A DNA stretch of 33,091 bases from Streptomyces longispororuber (GCF_024448165.1 NZ_JAMOLN010000116.1:1-33091); one strand, 5' to 3'; positions 13,872-21,851 are shown, counted from the first letter of the stretch. Notes: a model not told the origin generated them from the sequence alone. Numbers and translations are program-made.

Positions 13872-14603
13872 GTGAGCAAGCGCAGCAAGTCTCTCCGCGC
13901 TGCGGACGCCAAGATCGAAGCGGACAAGCTCTACGCCCCGCTCGAGGCCGTCCGTCTCGCCAAGGAGACCTCCACGTCGAAGTTCGACGGCACCGTCGAG
14001 GTCGCCTTCCGCCTGGGCGTTGACCCGCGCAAGGCCGACCAGATGGTCCGTGGCACCGTGAACCTTCCGCACGGCACCGGCAAGACCGCCCGGGTCCTGG
14101 TCTTCGCGACCGGTGACCGTGCTGCGGCCGCGGAGGCCGCCGGCGCCGACATCGTCGGCTCCGACGAGCTCATCGACGAGATCTCCAAGGGCAACCGCCT
14201 GAACGAGTTCGACGCCGTCGTCGCCACCCCGGACCTCATGGGCAAGGTCGGCCGCCTCGGCCGCGTGCTCGGTCCGCGTGGCCTGATGCCGAACCCGAAG
14301 ACCGGCACCGTGACCCCGGACGTGGCCAAGGCCGTGAACGAGATCAAGGGCGGCAAGATCGAGTTCCGCGTCGACAAGCACTCGAACCTGCACTTCATCA
14401 TCGGCAAGGCGTCCTTCGACGACACCAAGCTGGTGGAGAACTACGGCGCGGCCCTCGACGAGATCCTTCGTCTGAAGCCGTCCGCCGCCAAGGGTCGCTA
14501 CATCAAGAAGGCCGCCATCAGCACCACGATGGGCCCCGGCATTCCGGTCGACTCGAACCGCACCCGCAACCTCCTCGTCGAGGAGGACCCGGCCGCGGTC
14601 TGA
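13872..14603 (+). CDS. rplA: 50S ribosomal protein L1
   Basis: The 243-residue protein forms the L1 stalk at the ribosomal E site. It shows the family signature FDAVVATPDLMGKVGRLGRVLGPRGLMPNPKTGTV-like core at about residues 115-150. In many bacteria L1 represses translation of the rplK-rplA mRNA. GTG 13872 follows CAGGAG at 13861-13866. It lies 75 bases after rplK with no hairpin between, so the two are cotranscribed. A perfect terminator hairpin closes the pair. Confidence 0.97.
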   Translation: MSKRSKSLRAADAKIEADKLYAPLEAVRLAKETSTSKFDGTVEVAFRLGVDPRKADQMVRGTVNLPHGTGKTARVLVFATGDRAAAAEAAGADIVGSDELIDEISKGNRLNEFDAVVATPDLMGKVGRLGRVLGPRGLMPNPKTGTVTPDVAKAVNEIKGGKIEFRVDKHSNLHFIIGKASFDDTKLVENYGAALDEILRLKPSAAKGRYIKKAAISTTMGPGIPVDSNRTRNLLVEEDPAAV

Positions 14604-14629
14604 GCTGCACAGCTCGCCTGAAGTCGGCG

Positions 14630-14672
14630 ACGGGCCCCGCACCTTCCGAGGTGCGGGGCCCGTTCCTCTTTT
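14630..14672 (+). terminator. Intrinsic terminator after rplA
   Basis: The 15 bases at 14630-14644 pair perfectly with 14649-14663 around TCCG, followed by TCCTCTTTT. This ends the L11-L1 unit. Confidence 0.9.
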
Positions 14673-14752
14673 CTCGTTTCGCGATTCCCATTTCCCCGCC
14701 CTCGTGCGTACGGGGCTGCGCTAGCGTCGCCGTAACCGACCCGGGGGAGCGG

Positions 14753-15439
14753 ATGAGGCACGGAAGGATCGCCGCGCTGGCCGCGGTGGGCGCGCTCCTG
14801 GTGGGCTGCGGCGGGCAGGAGCGGCAGGCCGACGACGCCGCGAGCGGCGCCCTGCGCACGGCGCAGCGGAAGGTCGCGGCGGCCGGCTCGGCGCGGGTCG
14901 AGGCGACGATGGACAGCGGCAGCCGCCTCACGTCGCGCAGCGCGGGCACGCTCGGCTGGTCCGGCGGTCCCCGCGGCACCCTCGAAGTACGCGTCACCGG
15001 CGGCGAACTGGCCGCATCCACCCGCAAGTTGGGCGGCGACCCGTCCCAGACACGGTTCCTGCCGGACGCGTACTACACACGCATGACCGACGCGTTCGCC
15101 GCCTTCCAGGACGGCCGGCACTGGATCCGCCACCCGTACGACGCGCACAGCGACCTCACCCCGGCCGACTCCCTCAAGGCGCTCGCGAAGGCCGACGACG
15201 TCCGCAGGGTCGGGCGGGAGACCGTGGACGGCGTCCGGACCACCCACTACCGGGGGACCGCGGGCAAGCAGCGCATCGACGTCTGGCTCGACGCCCGCCA
15301 CCTCCTGGTGCGGCGCACCCAGCGCGCGGGCGATTTCACCAGCACGGTCCGTTACAGCGACTACGGGGCCACGGCCACGGCGGAACGGCCGCCGGCGCAC
15401 GACACCGTCGACTTCGACGACGTGACCGAGGCCCGCTGA
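14753..15439 (+). CDS. Lipoprotein, LppX/LprG-like (first of two)
   Basis: The 228-residue predicted lipoprotein has a signal peptide MRHGRIAALAAVGALLVGC with a lipobox at LVGC and Cys19 as the acylated residue. The mature part resembles the LppX/LprAFG/LolA-type half-barrel. Marks are the LGWSGGPRGTLEVRV strand near the start and the VGRETVDGVRTTHYRGT segment near residue 155. ATG 14753 is preferred because GGGGGAG lies just upstream and it gives a proper signal peptide; a longer frame does not. It should be anchored outside the membrane and may bind a lipid. It lies between rplA and rplJ with a paralogue next to it. Confidence 0.85.
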   Translation: MRHGRIAALAAVGALLVGCGGQERQADDAASGALRTAQRKVAAAGSARVEATMDSGSRLTSRSAGTLGWSGGPRGTLEVRVTGGELAASTRKLGGDPSQTRFLPDAYYTRMTDAFAAFQDGRHWIRHPYDAHSDLTPADSLKALAKADDVRRVGRETVDGVRTTHYRGTAGKQRIDVWLDARHLLVRRTQRAGDFTSTVRYSDYGATATAERPPAHDTVDFDDVTEAR

Positions 15440-15509
15440 TCCACGGACCGCTGTCCGAGGCGTCCGATATCGTGCGCTCAGTACGCATGTTCTAAGGGGT
15501 GGGATTGAG

Positions 15510-16451
15510 ATGACTGTTGTCGTACGACGCGCGCTCGGCACTGCCGCCGCGACCGCACTGCTCTGTACCGGGGCCGTGGCCTGCGGCGGGGGCTCGGACA
15601 AGGGGGCCGAGTCGGACACGCAGTCCCACTCGCAGGTCACCCGCGCCCTGACGGCCGCGTACGAGAAGACCTCCGAGGCCAAGTCCGCCAAGGTCGAGAT
15701 GACCATGAAGATGCCGTCGTCGCCGATGGCCTCGGCCACGGGCGGCGGCACCATGAAGATGTCCGGCACCATGGGCTGGGACCCCACCGTCATGGATATG
15801 ACGATGAGCGGTTCCGCGCTGGCCGCCGGGGACCCGGATGCGCCCAAGGACATCCGCATGGTCTGGCAGGACGACGTGATGTACATGGACATGGGCACCG
15901 CGGCCGCCAAGGACATGGACGGCAAGCGCTGGATGAAGATGGACCTCGGCGCCCTCGCGAAGGAGTCCGGCGACGAGACGCTCACCCGCCAGATGACCGG
16001 CAGCCTGGACAGCATGAACCAGGACCCGGCCCAGCAGATCGCGGTCCTGCTCGACTCGCCGAACCTGAAGCACATCGGCTCCGCCACGGTCGACGGCGTG
16101 CAGACCCAGCACTACAAGGGCAAGCTGACGGTCGACGAGATGATGAAGTCGAACGACTCCCTGAAGGTGCTCAGCAAGTCCGAGCGCAGCAAGCTCCTCG
16201 AGAACGTCAAGAAGGCCGGCATCAAGGACTACGACACGGAGCTGTGGGTCAACGAGGACGACCTGCCGGTCCGGATGAACGTCACGATGGACAGCGCGCA
16301 GGGCGCCGTCGAGATCTCCGAGAAGTTCTCCGACTACGGGGCCGCGGTGAAGGTCGACGTACCGCCGGCGAACCAGACCTTCGACCTCATGGACATGCTC
16401 AAGGAGCTCGGCGACGCGGCGGGCGCGGGCGCCTCCGACAGCGACGTCTGA
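15510..16451 (+). CDS. Met-rich lipoprotein, LppX/LprG-like (second of two)
   Basis: The 313-residue lipoprotein has a signal peptide ending GAVAC, with Cys25 as the lipidation site. ATG 15510 follows an AAGGGGTGGGA ribosome site. The mature part is of the same family as the preceding gene: both have SATVDG/RETVDG followed by THYxG or QHYKG, and both end with a FSDYGA or YSDYGA strand. By eye it has 26 Met, far more than normal for this genome, many spaced every second residue (VEMTMKM, TMKM, VMDMTM, VMYMDM, WMKMD). This spacing would put Met on one face of beta strands. A lipid-binding pocket lined with Met or a Cu/Ag site are both possible; function is unknown. Confidence 0.87.
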   Translation: MTVVVRRALGTAAATALLCTGAVACGGGSDKGAESDTQSHSQVTRALTAAYEKTSEAKSAKVEMTMKMPSSPMASATGGGTMKMSGTMGWDPTVMDMTMSGSALAAGDPDAPKDIRMVWQDDVMYMDMGTAAAKDMDGKRWMKMDLGALAKESGDETLTRQMTGSLDSMNQDPAQQIAVLLDSPNLKHIGSATVDGVQTQHYKGKLTVDEMMKSNDSLKVLSKSERSKLLENVKKAGIKDYDTELWVNEDDLPVRMNVTMDSAQGAVEISEKFSDYGAAVKVDVPPANQTFDLMDMLKELGDAAGAGASDSDV

Positions 16452-16461
16452 GCGGATTTGC

Positions 16462-16467
16462 TTGACA
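16462..16467 (+). promoter_or_regulatory. Possible -35 box of the rplJ operon
   Basis: A perfect TTGACA lies 11 bases after the lipoprotein stop. The nearest TANNNT (TAACCT, 16482-16487) is only 14 bases away, shorter than usual. The outer stem of the L10 leader begins at about 16487, so the true start site remains open. Confidence 0.4.
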
Positions 16468-16486
16468 CGCACCCCTTCACGTAACC

Positions 16487-16593
16487 TTCCACAGAAGCCA
16501 AAGACCGCTGGTCGTTGCCGCACTTTCGCAAGAAGGTGTGGCGGCCGAAGGATCCGCTGAAACCGCGGACGACCCGCGCAGGTGACTGTGGAA
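16487..16593 (+). ncRNA. Ribosomal protein L10 leader
   Basis: TTCCACAG (16487-16494) pairs with CTGTGGAA (16586-16593) to close a folded leader. Inside are GACC/GGTC (16503-16506/16510-16513) and GCCGCAC/GTGTGGC (16517-16523/16536-16542). The layout matches the known L10 leader before rplJ, to which the L10-(L7/L12) complex binds to repress its own synthesis. Confidence 0.8.
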
Positions 16594-16629
16594 GTGCTCC
16601 TGGAGTCCTCACGGATTCTGGTCGAGCTC

Positions 16630-16665
16630 ACGCCCCGTGCACCTGTGCCGGGGCGTTTCGTTTTT
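16630..16665 (+). terminator. Attenuator hairpin in the rplJ leader
   Basis: ACGCCCCG at 16630-16637 pairs with CGGGGCGT at 16649-16656, followed by TTCGTTTTT. It lies between the L10 leader and the rplJ ribosome site, as expected for transcription attenuation. Confidence 0.7.
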
Positions 16666-16716
16666 CCCAGCCTCCTTCTGAGCGGTCCTCATCACCCGGA
16701 AGGAGGCCGACGCTCT

Positions 16717-17247
16717 ATGCCGACGCCCGACAAGGCTGCCGCGGTAGCCGAGCTCACGGACAAGTTCCGCAGCTCGAACGCCGCCGTGCTGACCGAGTAC
16801 CGGGGTCTCACCGTGGCCCAGCTCAAGCAGCTGCGCCGTTCCCTCGGTGCGAACTCCGAGTACGCCGTGGTGAAGAACACGCTGACCAAGATCGCGGCCA
16901 ACGAGGCCGGGATCAACACGCTCGACGACCTGTTCAACGGTCCGACGGCGGTTGCCTTCGTCACCGGTGACCCGGTGGAGTCGGCGAAGGGTCTTCGTGA
17001 CTTCGCCAAGGACAACCCGAACCTCGTCATCAAGGGCGGTGTCCTTGACGGCAAGGCGCTGTCCGCCGACGAGATCAAGAAGCTTGCGGACCTCGAGTCC
17101 CGCGAGGTTCTGCTCAGCAAGCTGGCCGGCGCGTTCAAGGGCAAGCAGTCGCAGGCTGCTCAGCTCTTCCAGGCGCTGCCCTCGAAGTTCGTCCGCACCG
17201 CGGAGGCGCTTCGTGCCAAGCAGGCCGAGCAGGGCGGTGCCGAGTAA
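16717..17247 (+). CDS. rplJ: 50S ribosomal protein L10
   Basis: The 176-residue protein forms the base of the L7/L12 stalk and binds 23S rRNA. The N-terminal domain shows NAAVLTEYRGLTVAQLKQLRR (about residues 24-44), and the C-terminal helix that holds L7/L12 dimers is SKFVRTAEALRAKQAEQ. ATG 16717 follows AAGGAGG at 16700-16706. A longer frame starts at 16582 but has no ribosome site and falls in the leader RNA. The upstream L10 leader and attenuator imply feedback control by L10 with L7/L12. Confidence 0.96.
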   Translation: MPTPDKAAAVAELTDKFRSSNAAVLTEYRGLTVAQLKQLRRSLGANSEYAVVKNTLTKIAANEAGINTLDDLFNGPTAVAFVTGDPVESAKGLRDFAKDNPNLVIKGGVLDGKALSADEIKKLADLESREVLLSKLAGAFKGKQSQAAQLFQALPSKFVRTAEALRAKQAEQGGAE

Positions 17248-17357
17248 TTCGGCTCGCACATTGACCGCCGCCTGAGGCGACGGTCGAAGCGGGCCGACAG
17301 TACGCCCGCCTACATGGACAACCGGCACCAGCCGAATTAGTGGAAGGATCGCCCATC

Positions 17358-17741
17358 ATGGCGAAGCTCAGCCAGGAAGACCTGCTCGCCCAGTTCGAGG
17401 AGATGACCCTCATCGAGCTCTCCGAGTTCGTGAAGGCCTTCGAGGAGAAGTTCGACGTCACCGCCGCCGCGGCCGTCGCCGTTGCCGGCCCGGCCGGCCC
17501 GGCCGCCGCCGCTGAGGCTGCCGAGGAGCAGGACGAGTTCGACGTCATCCTCACCGGCGCCGGCGAGAAGAAGATCCAGGTCATCAAGGTCGTGCGCGAG
17601 CTCACCTCCCTGGGCCTCAAGGAGGCCAAGGACCTCGTCGACGGCACCCCGAAGCCGGTCCTCGAGAAGGTCGCCAAGGACGCCGCGGAGAAGGCCGCCG
17701 AGGCCCTCAAGGGCGCCGGCGCCTCCGTCGAGGTCAAGTGA
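17358..17741 (+). CDS. rplL: 50S ribosomal protein L7/L12
   Basis: The 127-residue stalk protein recruits translation GTPases such as EF-Tu and EF-G. The N-terminal dimerisation part is MAKLSQEDLLAQFEEMTLIELSEFVK, the hinge is Ala/Pro/Gly-rich at about residues 35-55, and the C-terminal domain carries KKIQVIKVVRELTSLGLKEAKDLVDG. ATG 17358 follows GGAAGGA. It lies 110 bases after rplJ and is cotranscribed with it. A long hairpin downstream separates it from rpoB. Confidence 0.97.
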   Translation: MAKLSQEDLLAQFEEMTLIELSEFVKAFEEKFDVTAAAAVAVAGPAGPAAAAEAAEEQDEFDVILTGAGEKKIQVIKVVRELTSLGLKEAKDLVDGTPKPVLEKVAKDAAEKAAEALKGAGASVEVK

Positions 17742-17807
17742 CCTTGCGAGTCTGCTGACTCCTCTTCGGTGAAACTGGTCCCTCGGGAGCTGTAACACTG
17801 ACGTACT

Positions 17808-17841
17808 GAAGGGCGATCACCCAACTGGGTGGTCGCCCTTC
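17808..17841 (+). terminator. 15-bp hairpin between rplL and rpoB
   Basis: Bases 17808-17822 pair with 17827-17841 with one G-T pair and loop AACT. No T-run follows. Its place matches the rplL-rpoB attenuator/RNase III site known in E. coli, so partial readthrough or processing is plausible. Confidence 0.65.
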
Positions 17842-17872
17842 GGCGTTCGCTGGCTCGCAGGTGGACGGTGCC

Positions 17873-17900
17873 TTGCGATGTCGGTCGCGACGAGTATGGT
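17873..17900 (+). promoter_or_regulatory. Putative distal rpoB promoter
   Basis: TTGCGA at 17873-17878 and TATGGT at 17895-17900 are 16 bases apart. Another candidate is TTGACG at 17948-17953 with AATTCT 17 bases later. Either would give a leader of 350 to 420 bases. Confidence 0.4.
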
Positions 17901-18041
17901 GATCTTCGTTGTGCCTGGCGCCACCCCTGTTCGGCCAAGAGGGGGCCTTGACGAACCGCACGCAGCGCGCAATTCTCAGGACGCGTCGTCACAACGATCC
18001 GGATCCGAGGCATGGATCGACGGCGAAGAGGGCAGTAAAGA

Positions 18042-18058
18042 TGTGCGCTCAGCGCACA
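18042..18058. promoter_or_regulatory. 17-base perfect palindrome upstream of the proximal rpoB promoter
   Basis: TGTGCGCT-C-AGCGCACA is perfectly symmetric and lies about 60 bases before the TGGACA box. It could be a protein-binding site; nothing identifies the protein. Confidence 0.35.
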
Positions 18059-18115
18059 AGGTACGCCGCAGACGGTGAACGGTTGAGGACAACGAGGGTC
18101 TCAAAAAACCCGGAC

Positions 18116-18144
18116 TGGACATCAGTGGGCCTTCTGGCTACACT
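18116..18144 (+). promoter_or_regulatory. Proximal rpoB promoter
   Basis: TGGACA at 18116-18121 and TACACT at 18139-18144 are 17 bases apart, close to the main sigma-factor consensus. The transcript would begin near 18151 and have a leader of about 175 bases with a CCCTG/CAGGG hairpin near 18172-18190. Confidence 0.6.
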
Positions 18145-18324
18145 GTCCCTTTGCGCTGCCTGTTAGCTGCTCCCTGCCCGTCACCAGGGGCATGCCCTCG
18201 CTTGAGCACTGTGGACTAAACCCGCCCTGACCTGGCCTTATCCCCAGATCAGAGGGGCCGTCCCCCTGCACGGCTTGGGACCGGTACGCGCGTAGTGAGT
18301 CCGAGCCCTCGGAAGGACCCCCTC

Positions 18325-21300
18325 TTGGCCGCCTCGCGCAACGCCTCGACCGCGAATACGAACAACGGCGCCAGCACCGCCCCGCTGCGCATCTCCTTTG
18401 CAAAGATCAAGGAGCCCCTCGAGGTTCCGAACCTTCTTGCGCTGCAAACCGAGAGCTTCGACTGGCTGCTCGGCAACGACGCGTGGAAGGCTCGTGTCGA
18501 GGCGGCTCTCGAAAGCGGACAGAACGTCCCCACCAAGTCCGGCCTCGAGGAGATCTTCGAGGAGATCTCCCCGATCGAGGACTTCTCCGGGTCGATGTCT
18601 CTGACGTTCCGCGACCACCGCTTCGAGCCTCCGAAGAACTCGATCGACGAGTGCAAGGAGCGCGACTTCACGTTCGCCGCCCCGCTCTTCGTCACCGCCG
18701 AGTTCACGAACAACGAGACCGGTGAGATCAAGTCTCAGACGGTCTTCATGGGCGACTTCCCGCTCATGACGAACAAGGGCACCTTCGTCATCAACGGCAC
18801 CGAGCGTGTCGTGGTGTCGCAGCTGGTCCGTTCGCCCGGTGTCTACTTCGACTCCTCCATCGACAAGACGTCCGACAAGGACATCTTCTCCGCCAAGATC
18901 ATCCCGTCCCGGGGTGCCTGGCTGGAGATGGAGATCGACAAGCGCGACATGGTCGGTGTGCGCATCGACCGCAAGCGCAAGCAGTCCGTCACCGTCCTGC
19001 TCAAGGCTCTCGGTTGGACGACCGAGCAGATCCTCGAGGAGTTCGGCCAGTACGAGTCCATGCGCGCCACCCTGGAGAAGGACCACACCCAGGGCCAGGA
19101 CGACGCGCTGCTCGACATCTACCGCAAGCTCCGCCCGGGCGAGCCGCCCACGCGCGAGGCCGCTCAGACGCTGCTCGAGAACCTCTACTTCAACCCGAAG
19201 CGCTACGACCTCGCGAAGGTCGGCCGCTACAAGGTGAACAAGAAGCTCGGCGCCGACGAGCCGCTGGACGCCGGCGTGCTCACCACCGACGACGTCATCG
19301 CGACCATCAAGTACCTGGTCAAGCTGCACGCCGGTGAGACCGAGACGGTCGGCGAGTCGGGTCGCGACATCATCGTCGAGACCGACGACATCGACCACTT
19401 CGGCAACCGCCGCATCCGTAACGTCGGTGAGCTCATCCAGAACCAGGTCCGTACGGGTCTCGCCCGTATGGAGCGCGTCGTGCGCGAGCGCATGACCACG
19501 CAGGACGTCGAGGCGATCACGCCGCAGACCCTGATCAACATCCGCCCCGTGGTGGCGTCGATCAAGGAGTTCTTCGGTACGTCCCAGCTGTCCCAGTTCA
19601 TGGACCAGAACAACCCGCTGTCGGGGCTGACGCACAAGCGTCGTCTGAACGCCCTCGGCCCGGGTGGTCTGTCCCGTGAGCGGGCCGGCTTCGAGGTCCG
19701 AGACGTGCACCCGTCGCACTACGGCCGCATGTGCCCGATCGAGACGCCCGAAGGCCCGAACATCGGCCTGATCGGTTCGCTCGCCTCGTACGGCCGGATC
19801 AACGCGTTCGGCTTCATCGAGACCCCGTACCGCAAGGTGACCGACGGTGTCGTCGGCGACGAGGTGGACTACCTCACCGCCGACGAGGAGGACCGCTTCG
19901 TCATCGCGCAGGCCAACGCGCCGCTGACCGACGAGCTCCGGTTCGCCGAGGCCCGCGTCCTGGTCCGCCGTCGTGGCGGAGAGGTCGACTACGTGCCCGG
20001 CACGGACGTCGACTACATGGACGTCTCGCCGCGCCAGATGGTGTCGGTCGCGACCGCCATGATCCCGTTCCTCGAGCACGACGACGCCAACCGTGCCCTC
20101 ATGGGCGCGAACATGATGCGTCAGGCGGTGCCGCTGATTAAGTCCGAGGCGCCGCTGGTCGGCACCGGCATGGAGTACCGCTGCGCCGTCGACGCCGGCG
20201 ACGTGCTCAAGGCCGAGAAGGACGGTGTGGTCCAGGAGGTCTCCGCGGACTACATCACCACGACCAACGACGACGGCACGTACACCACGTACCGCCTGCA
20301 CAAGTTCTCGCGCTCCAACCAGGGCACCTCTGTGAACCAGAAGGTCGTCGTGGACGAGGGCCAGCGGGTCATCGCCAGCCAGGTGCTGGCCGACGGTCCC
20401 GCGACCGAAGAGGGCGAGATGGCCCTCGGCAAGAACCTGCTCGTGGCGTTCATGCCGTGGGAGGGTCACAACTACGAGGACGCCATCATCCTGAGCCAGC
20501 GGCTCGTCCAGGATGACGTGCTCTCTTCGATCCACATCGAAGAGCACGAGGTCGACGCGCGTGACACCAAGCTCGGCCCGGAGGAGATCACCCGGGACAT
20601 CCCGAACGTCTCCGAGGAGGTCCTCGCCGACCTCGACGAGCGCGGCATCATCCGTATCGGTGCCGAGGTCGTCGCCGGCGACATCCTCGTCGGCAAGGTC
20701 ACGCCCAAGGGTGAGACCGAGCTGACGCCGGAGGAGCGCCTGCTCCGCGCGATCTTCGGTGAGAAGGCCCGCGAGGTCCGTGACACCTCCCTGAAGGTGC
20801 CGCACGGTGAGATCGGCAAGGTCATCGGCGTCCGCGTCTTCGACCGCGAAGAGGGCGACGAGCTTCCCCCGGGCGTGAACCAGCTGGTTCGCGTCTACGT
20901 GGCCCAGAAGCGCAAGATCACCGACGGTGACAAGCTCGCCGGCCGCCACGGCAACAAGGGTGTTATCTCGAAGATCCTTCCGATCGAGGACATGCCGTTC
21001 CTCGAGGACGGAACTCCGGTCGACATCATCCTGAACCCGCTGGGTGTGCCGTCCCGAATGAACCCGGGACAGGTCCTGGAGATCCACCTCGGCTGGCTCG
21101 CCAGCCAGGGCTGGGACGTCTCCGGCCTCGGCGACGAGTGGGCCCAGCGCCTCCAGGCGATCGGCGCCGACCAGGTCCAGCCGCGTACGAACGTCGCGAC
21201 CCCGGTCTTCGACGGTGCGCGTGAGGACGAGCTGGCCGGTCTGCTGGAGCACACCATCCCGAACCGCGACGGCGACCGCATGGTCCTCCCGTCCGGCAAG

Positions 21301-21810
21301 GCGAGGCTGTTCGACGGCCGCTCCGGCGAGCCGTTCCCGGACCCGATCTCGATCGGGTACATGTACATCCTCAAGCTGCACCACCTGGTCGACGACAAGC
21401 TGCACGCCCGCTCGACCGGTCCGTACTCGATGATCACCCAGCAGCCGCTGGGTGGTAAGGCCCAGTTCGGTGGCCAGCGCTTCGGTGAGATGGAGGTGTG
21501 GGCGCTGGAGGCGTACGGCGCCGCTTACGCCCTCCAGGAGCTGCTGACCATCAAGTCCGACGACGTCACCGGCCGCGTGAAGGTCTACGAGGCCATCGTC
21601 AAGGGCGAGAACATCCCCGAGCCCGGCATTCCCGAGTCCTTCAAGGTGCTCATCAAGGAAATGCAGTCCCTGTGCCTCAACGTGGAGGTGCTGTCCTCGG
21701 ACGGCATGTCCATCGAGATGCGCGACACCGACGAGGACGTCTTCCGCGCAGCGGAGGAGCTCGGCATCGACCTGTCCCGGCGCGAGCCGAGCAGCGTCGA
21801 AGAGGTCTGA
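18325..21810 (+). CDS. rpoB: DNA-directed RNA polymerase subunit beta
   Basis: The 1161-residue beta subunit forms half of the polymerase active-site cleft and the rifamycin pocket. TTG 18325 is taken as start because GGAAGGA lies seven bases before it and it gives the streptomycete N-terminus MAASRNASTANTNN; GTG 18295 is an in-frame alternative. The rifampicin region is FGTSQLSQFMDQNNPL then SGLTHKRRLNALGPGG. With this start His437 equals E. coli His526, and residue 442 (codon AAC, 19648-19650) is Asn where E. coli Ser531 and M. tuberculosis Ser450 sit. The other pocket residues look wild type. GDKLAGRHGNKGV and the C-terminal MEVWALEAYGAAYALQELLT are intact. Confidence 0.98.
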   Translation: MAASRNASTANTNNGASTAPLRISFAKIKEPLEVPNLLALQTESFDWLLGNDAWKARVEAALESGQNVPTKSGLEEIFEEISPIEDFSGSMSLTFRDHRFEPPKNSIDECKERDFTFAAPLFVTAEFTNNETGEIKSQTVFMGDFPLMTNKGTFVINGTERVVVSQLVRSPGVYFDSSIDKTSDKDIFSAKIIPSRGAWLEMEIDKRDMVGVRIDRKRKQSVTVLLKALGWTTEQILEEFGQYESMRATLEKDHTQGQDDALLDIYRKLRPGEPPTREAAQTLLENLYFNPKRYDLAKVGRYKVNKKLGADEPLDAGVLTTDDVIATIKYLVKLHAGETETVGESGRDIIVETDDIDHFGNRRIRNVGELIQNQVRTGLARMERVVRERMTTQDVEAITPQTLINIRPVVASIKEFFGTSQLSQFMDQNNPLSGLTHKRRLNALGPGGLSRERAGFEVRDVHPSHYGRMCPIETPEGPNIGLIGSLASYGRINAFGFIETPYRKVTDGVVGDEVDYLTADEEDRFVIAQANAPLTDELRFAEARVLVRRRGGEVDYVPGTDVDYMDVSPRQMVSVATAMIPFLEHDDANRALMGANMMRQAVPLIKSEAPLVGTGMEYRCAVDAGDVLKAEKDGVVQEVSADYITTTNDDGTYTTYRLHKFSRSNQGTSVNQKVVVDEGQRVIASQVLADGPATEEGEMALGKNLLVAFMPWEGHNYEDAIILSQRLVQDDVLSSIHIEEHEVDARDTKLGPEEITRDIPNVSEEVLADLDERGIIRIGAEVVAGDILVGKVTPKGETELTPEERLLRAIFGEKAREVRDTSLKVPHGEIGKVIGVRVFDREEGDELPPGVNQLVRVYVAQKRKITDGDKLAGRHGNKGVISKILPIEDMPFLEDGTPVDIILNPLGVPSRMNPGQVLEIHLGWLASQGWDVSGLGDEWAQRLQAIGADQVQPRTNVATPVFDGAREDELAGLLEHTIPNRDGDRMVLPSGKARLFDGRSGEPFPDPISIGYMYILKLHHLVDDKLHARSTGPYSMITQQPLGGKAQFGGQRFGEMEVWALEAYGAAYALQELLTIKSDDVTGRVKVYEAIVKGENIPEPGIPESFKVLIKEMQSLCLNVEVLSSDGMSIEMRDTDEDVFRAAEELGIDLSRREPSSVEEV

Positions 21811-21819
21811 CGGGAGTCA

Positions 21820-21851
21820 GGTGCGGGGGCTCAGGGATGAGCCCCCGCACC
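21820..21851 (+). terminator. Hairpin between rpoB and rpoC
   Basis: GGTGCGGGGGCTC at 21820-21832 pairs perfectly with GAGCCCCCGCACC at 21839-21851. No T-run follows. rpoB and rpoC must be made in equal amounts, so this is more likely an mRNA processing or stability element than a terminator. Confidence 0.6.

Noticed and set aside
16582..16716. Longer N-terminus for L10
   Set aside because: It would translate the attenuator region, lacks a ribosome site, and L10 normally begins at the ATG at 16717 after AAGGAGG.
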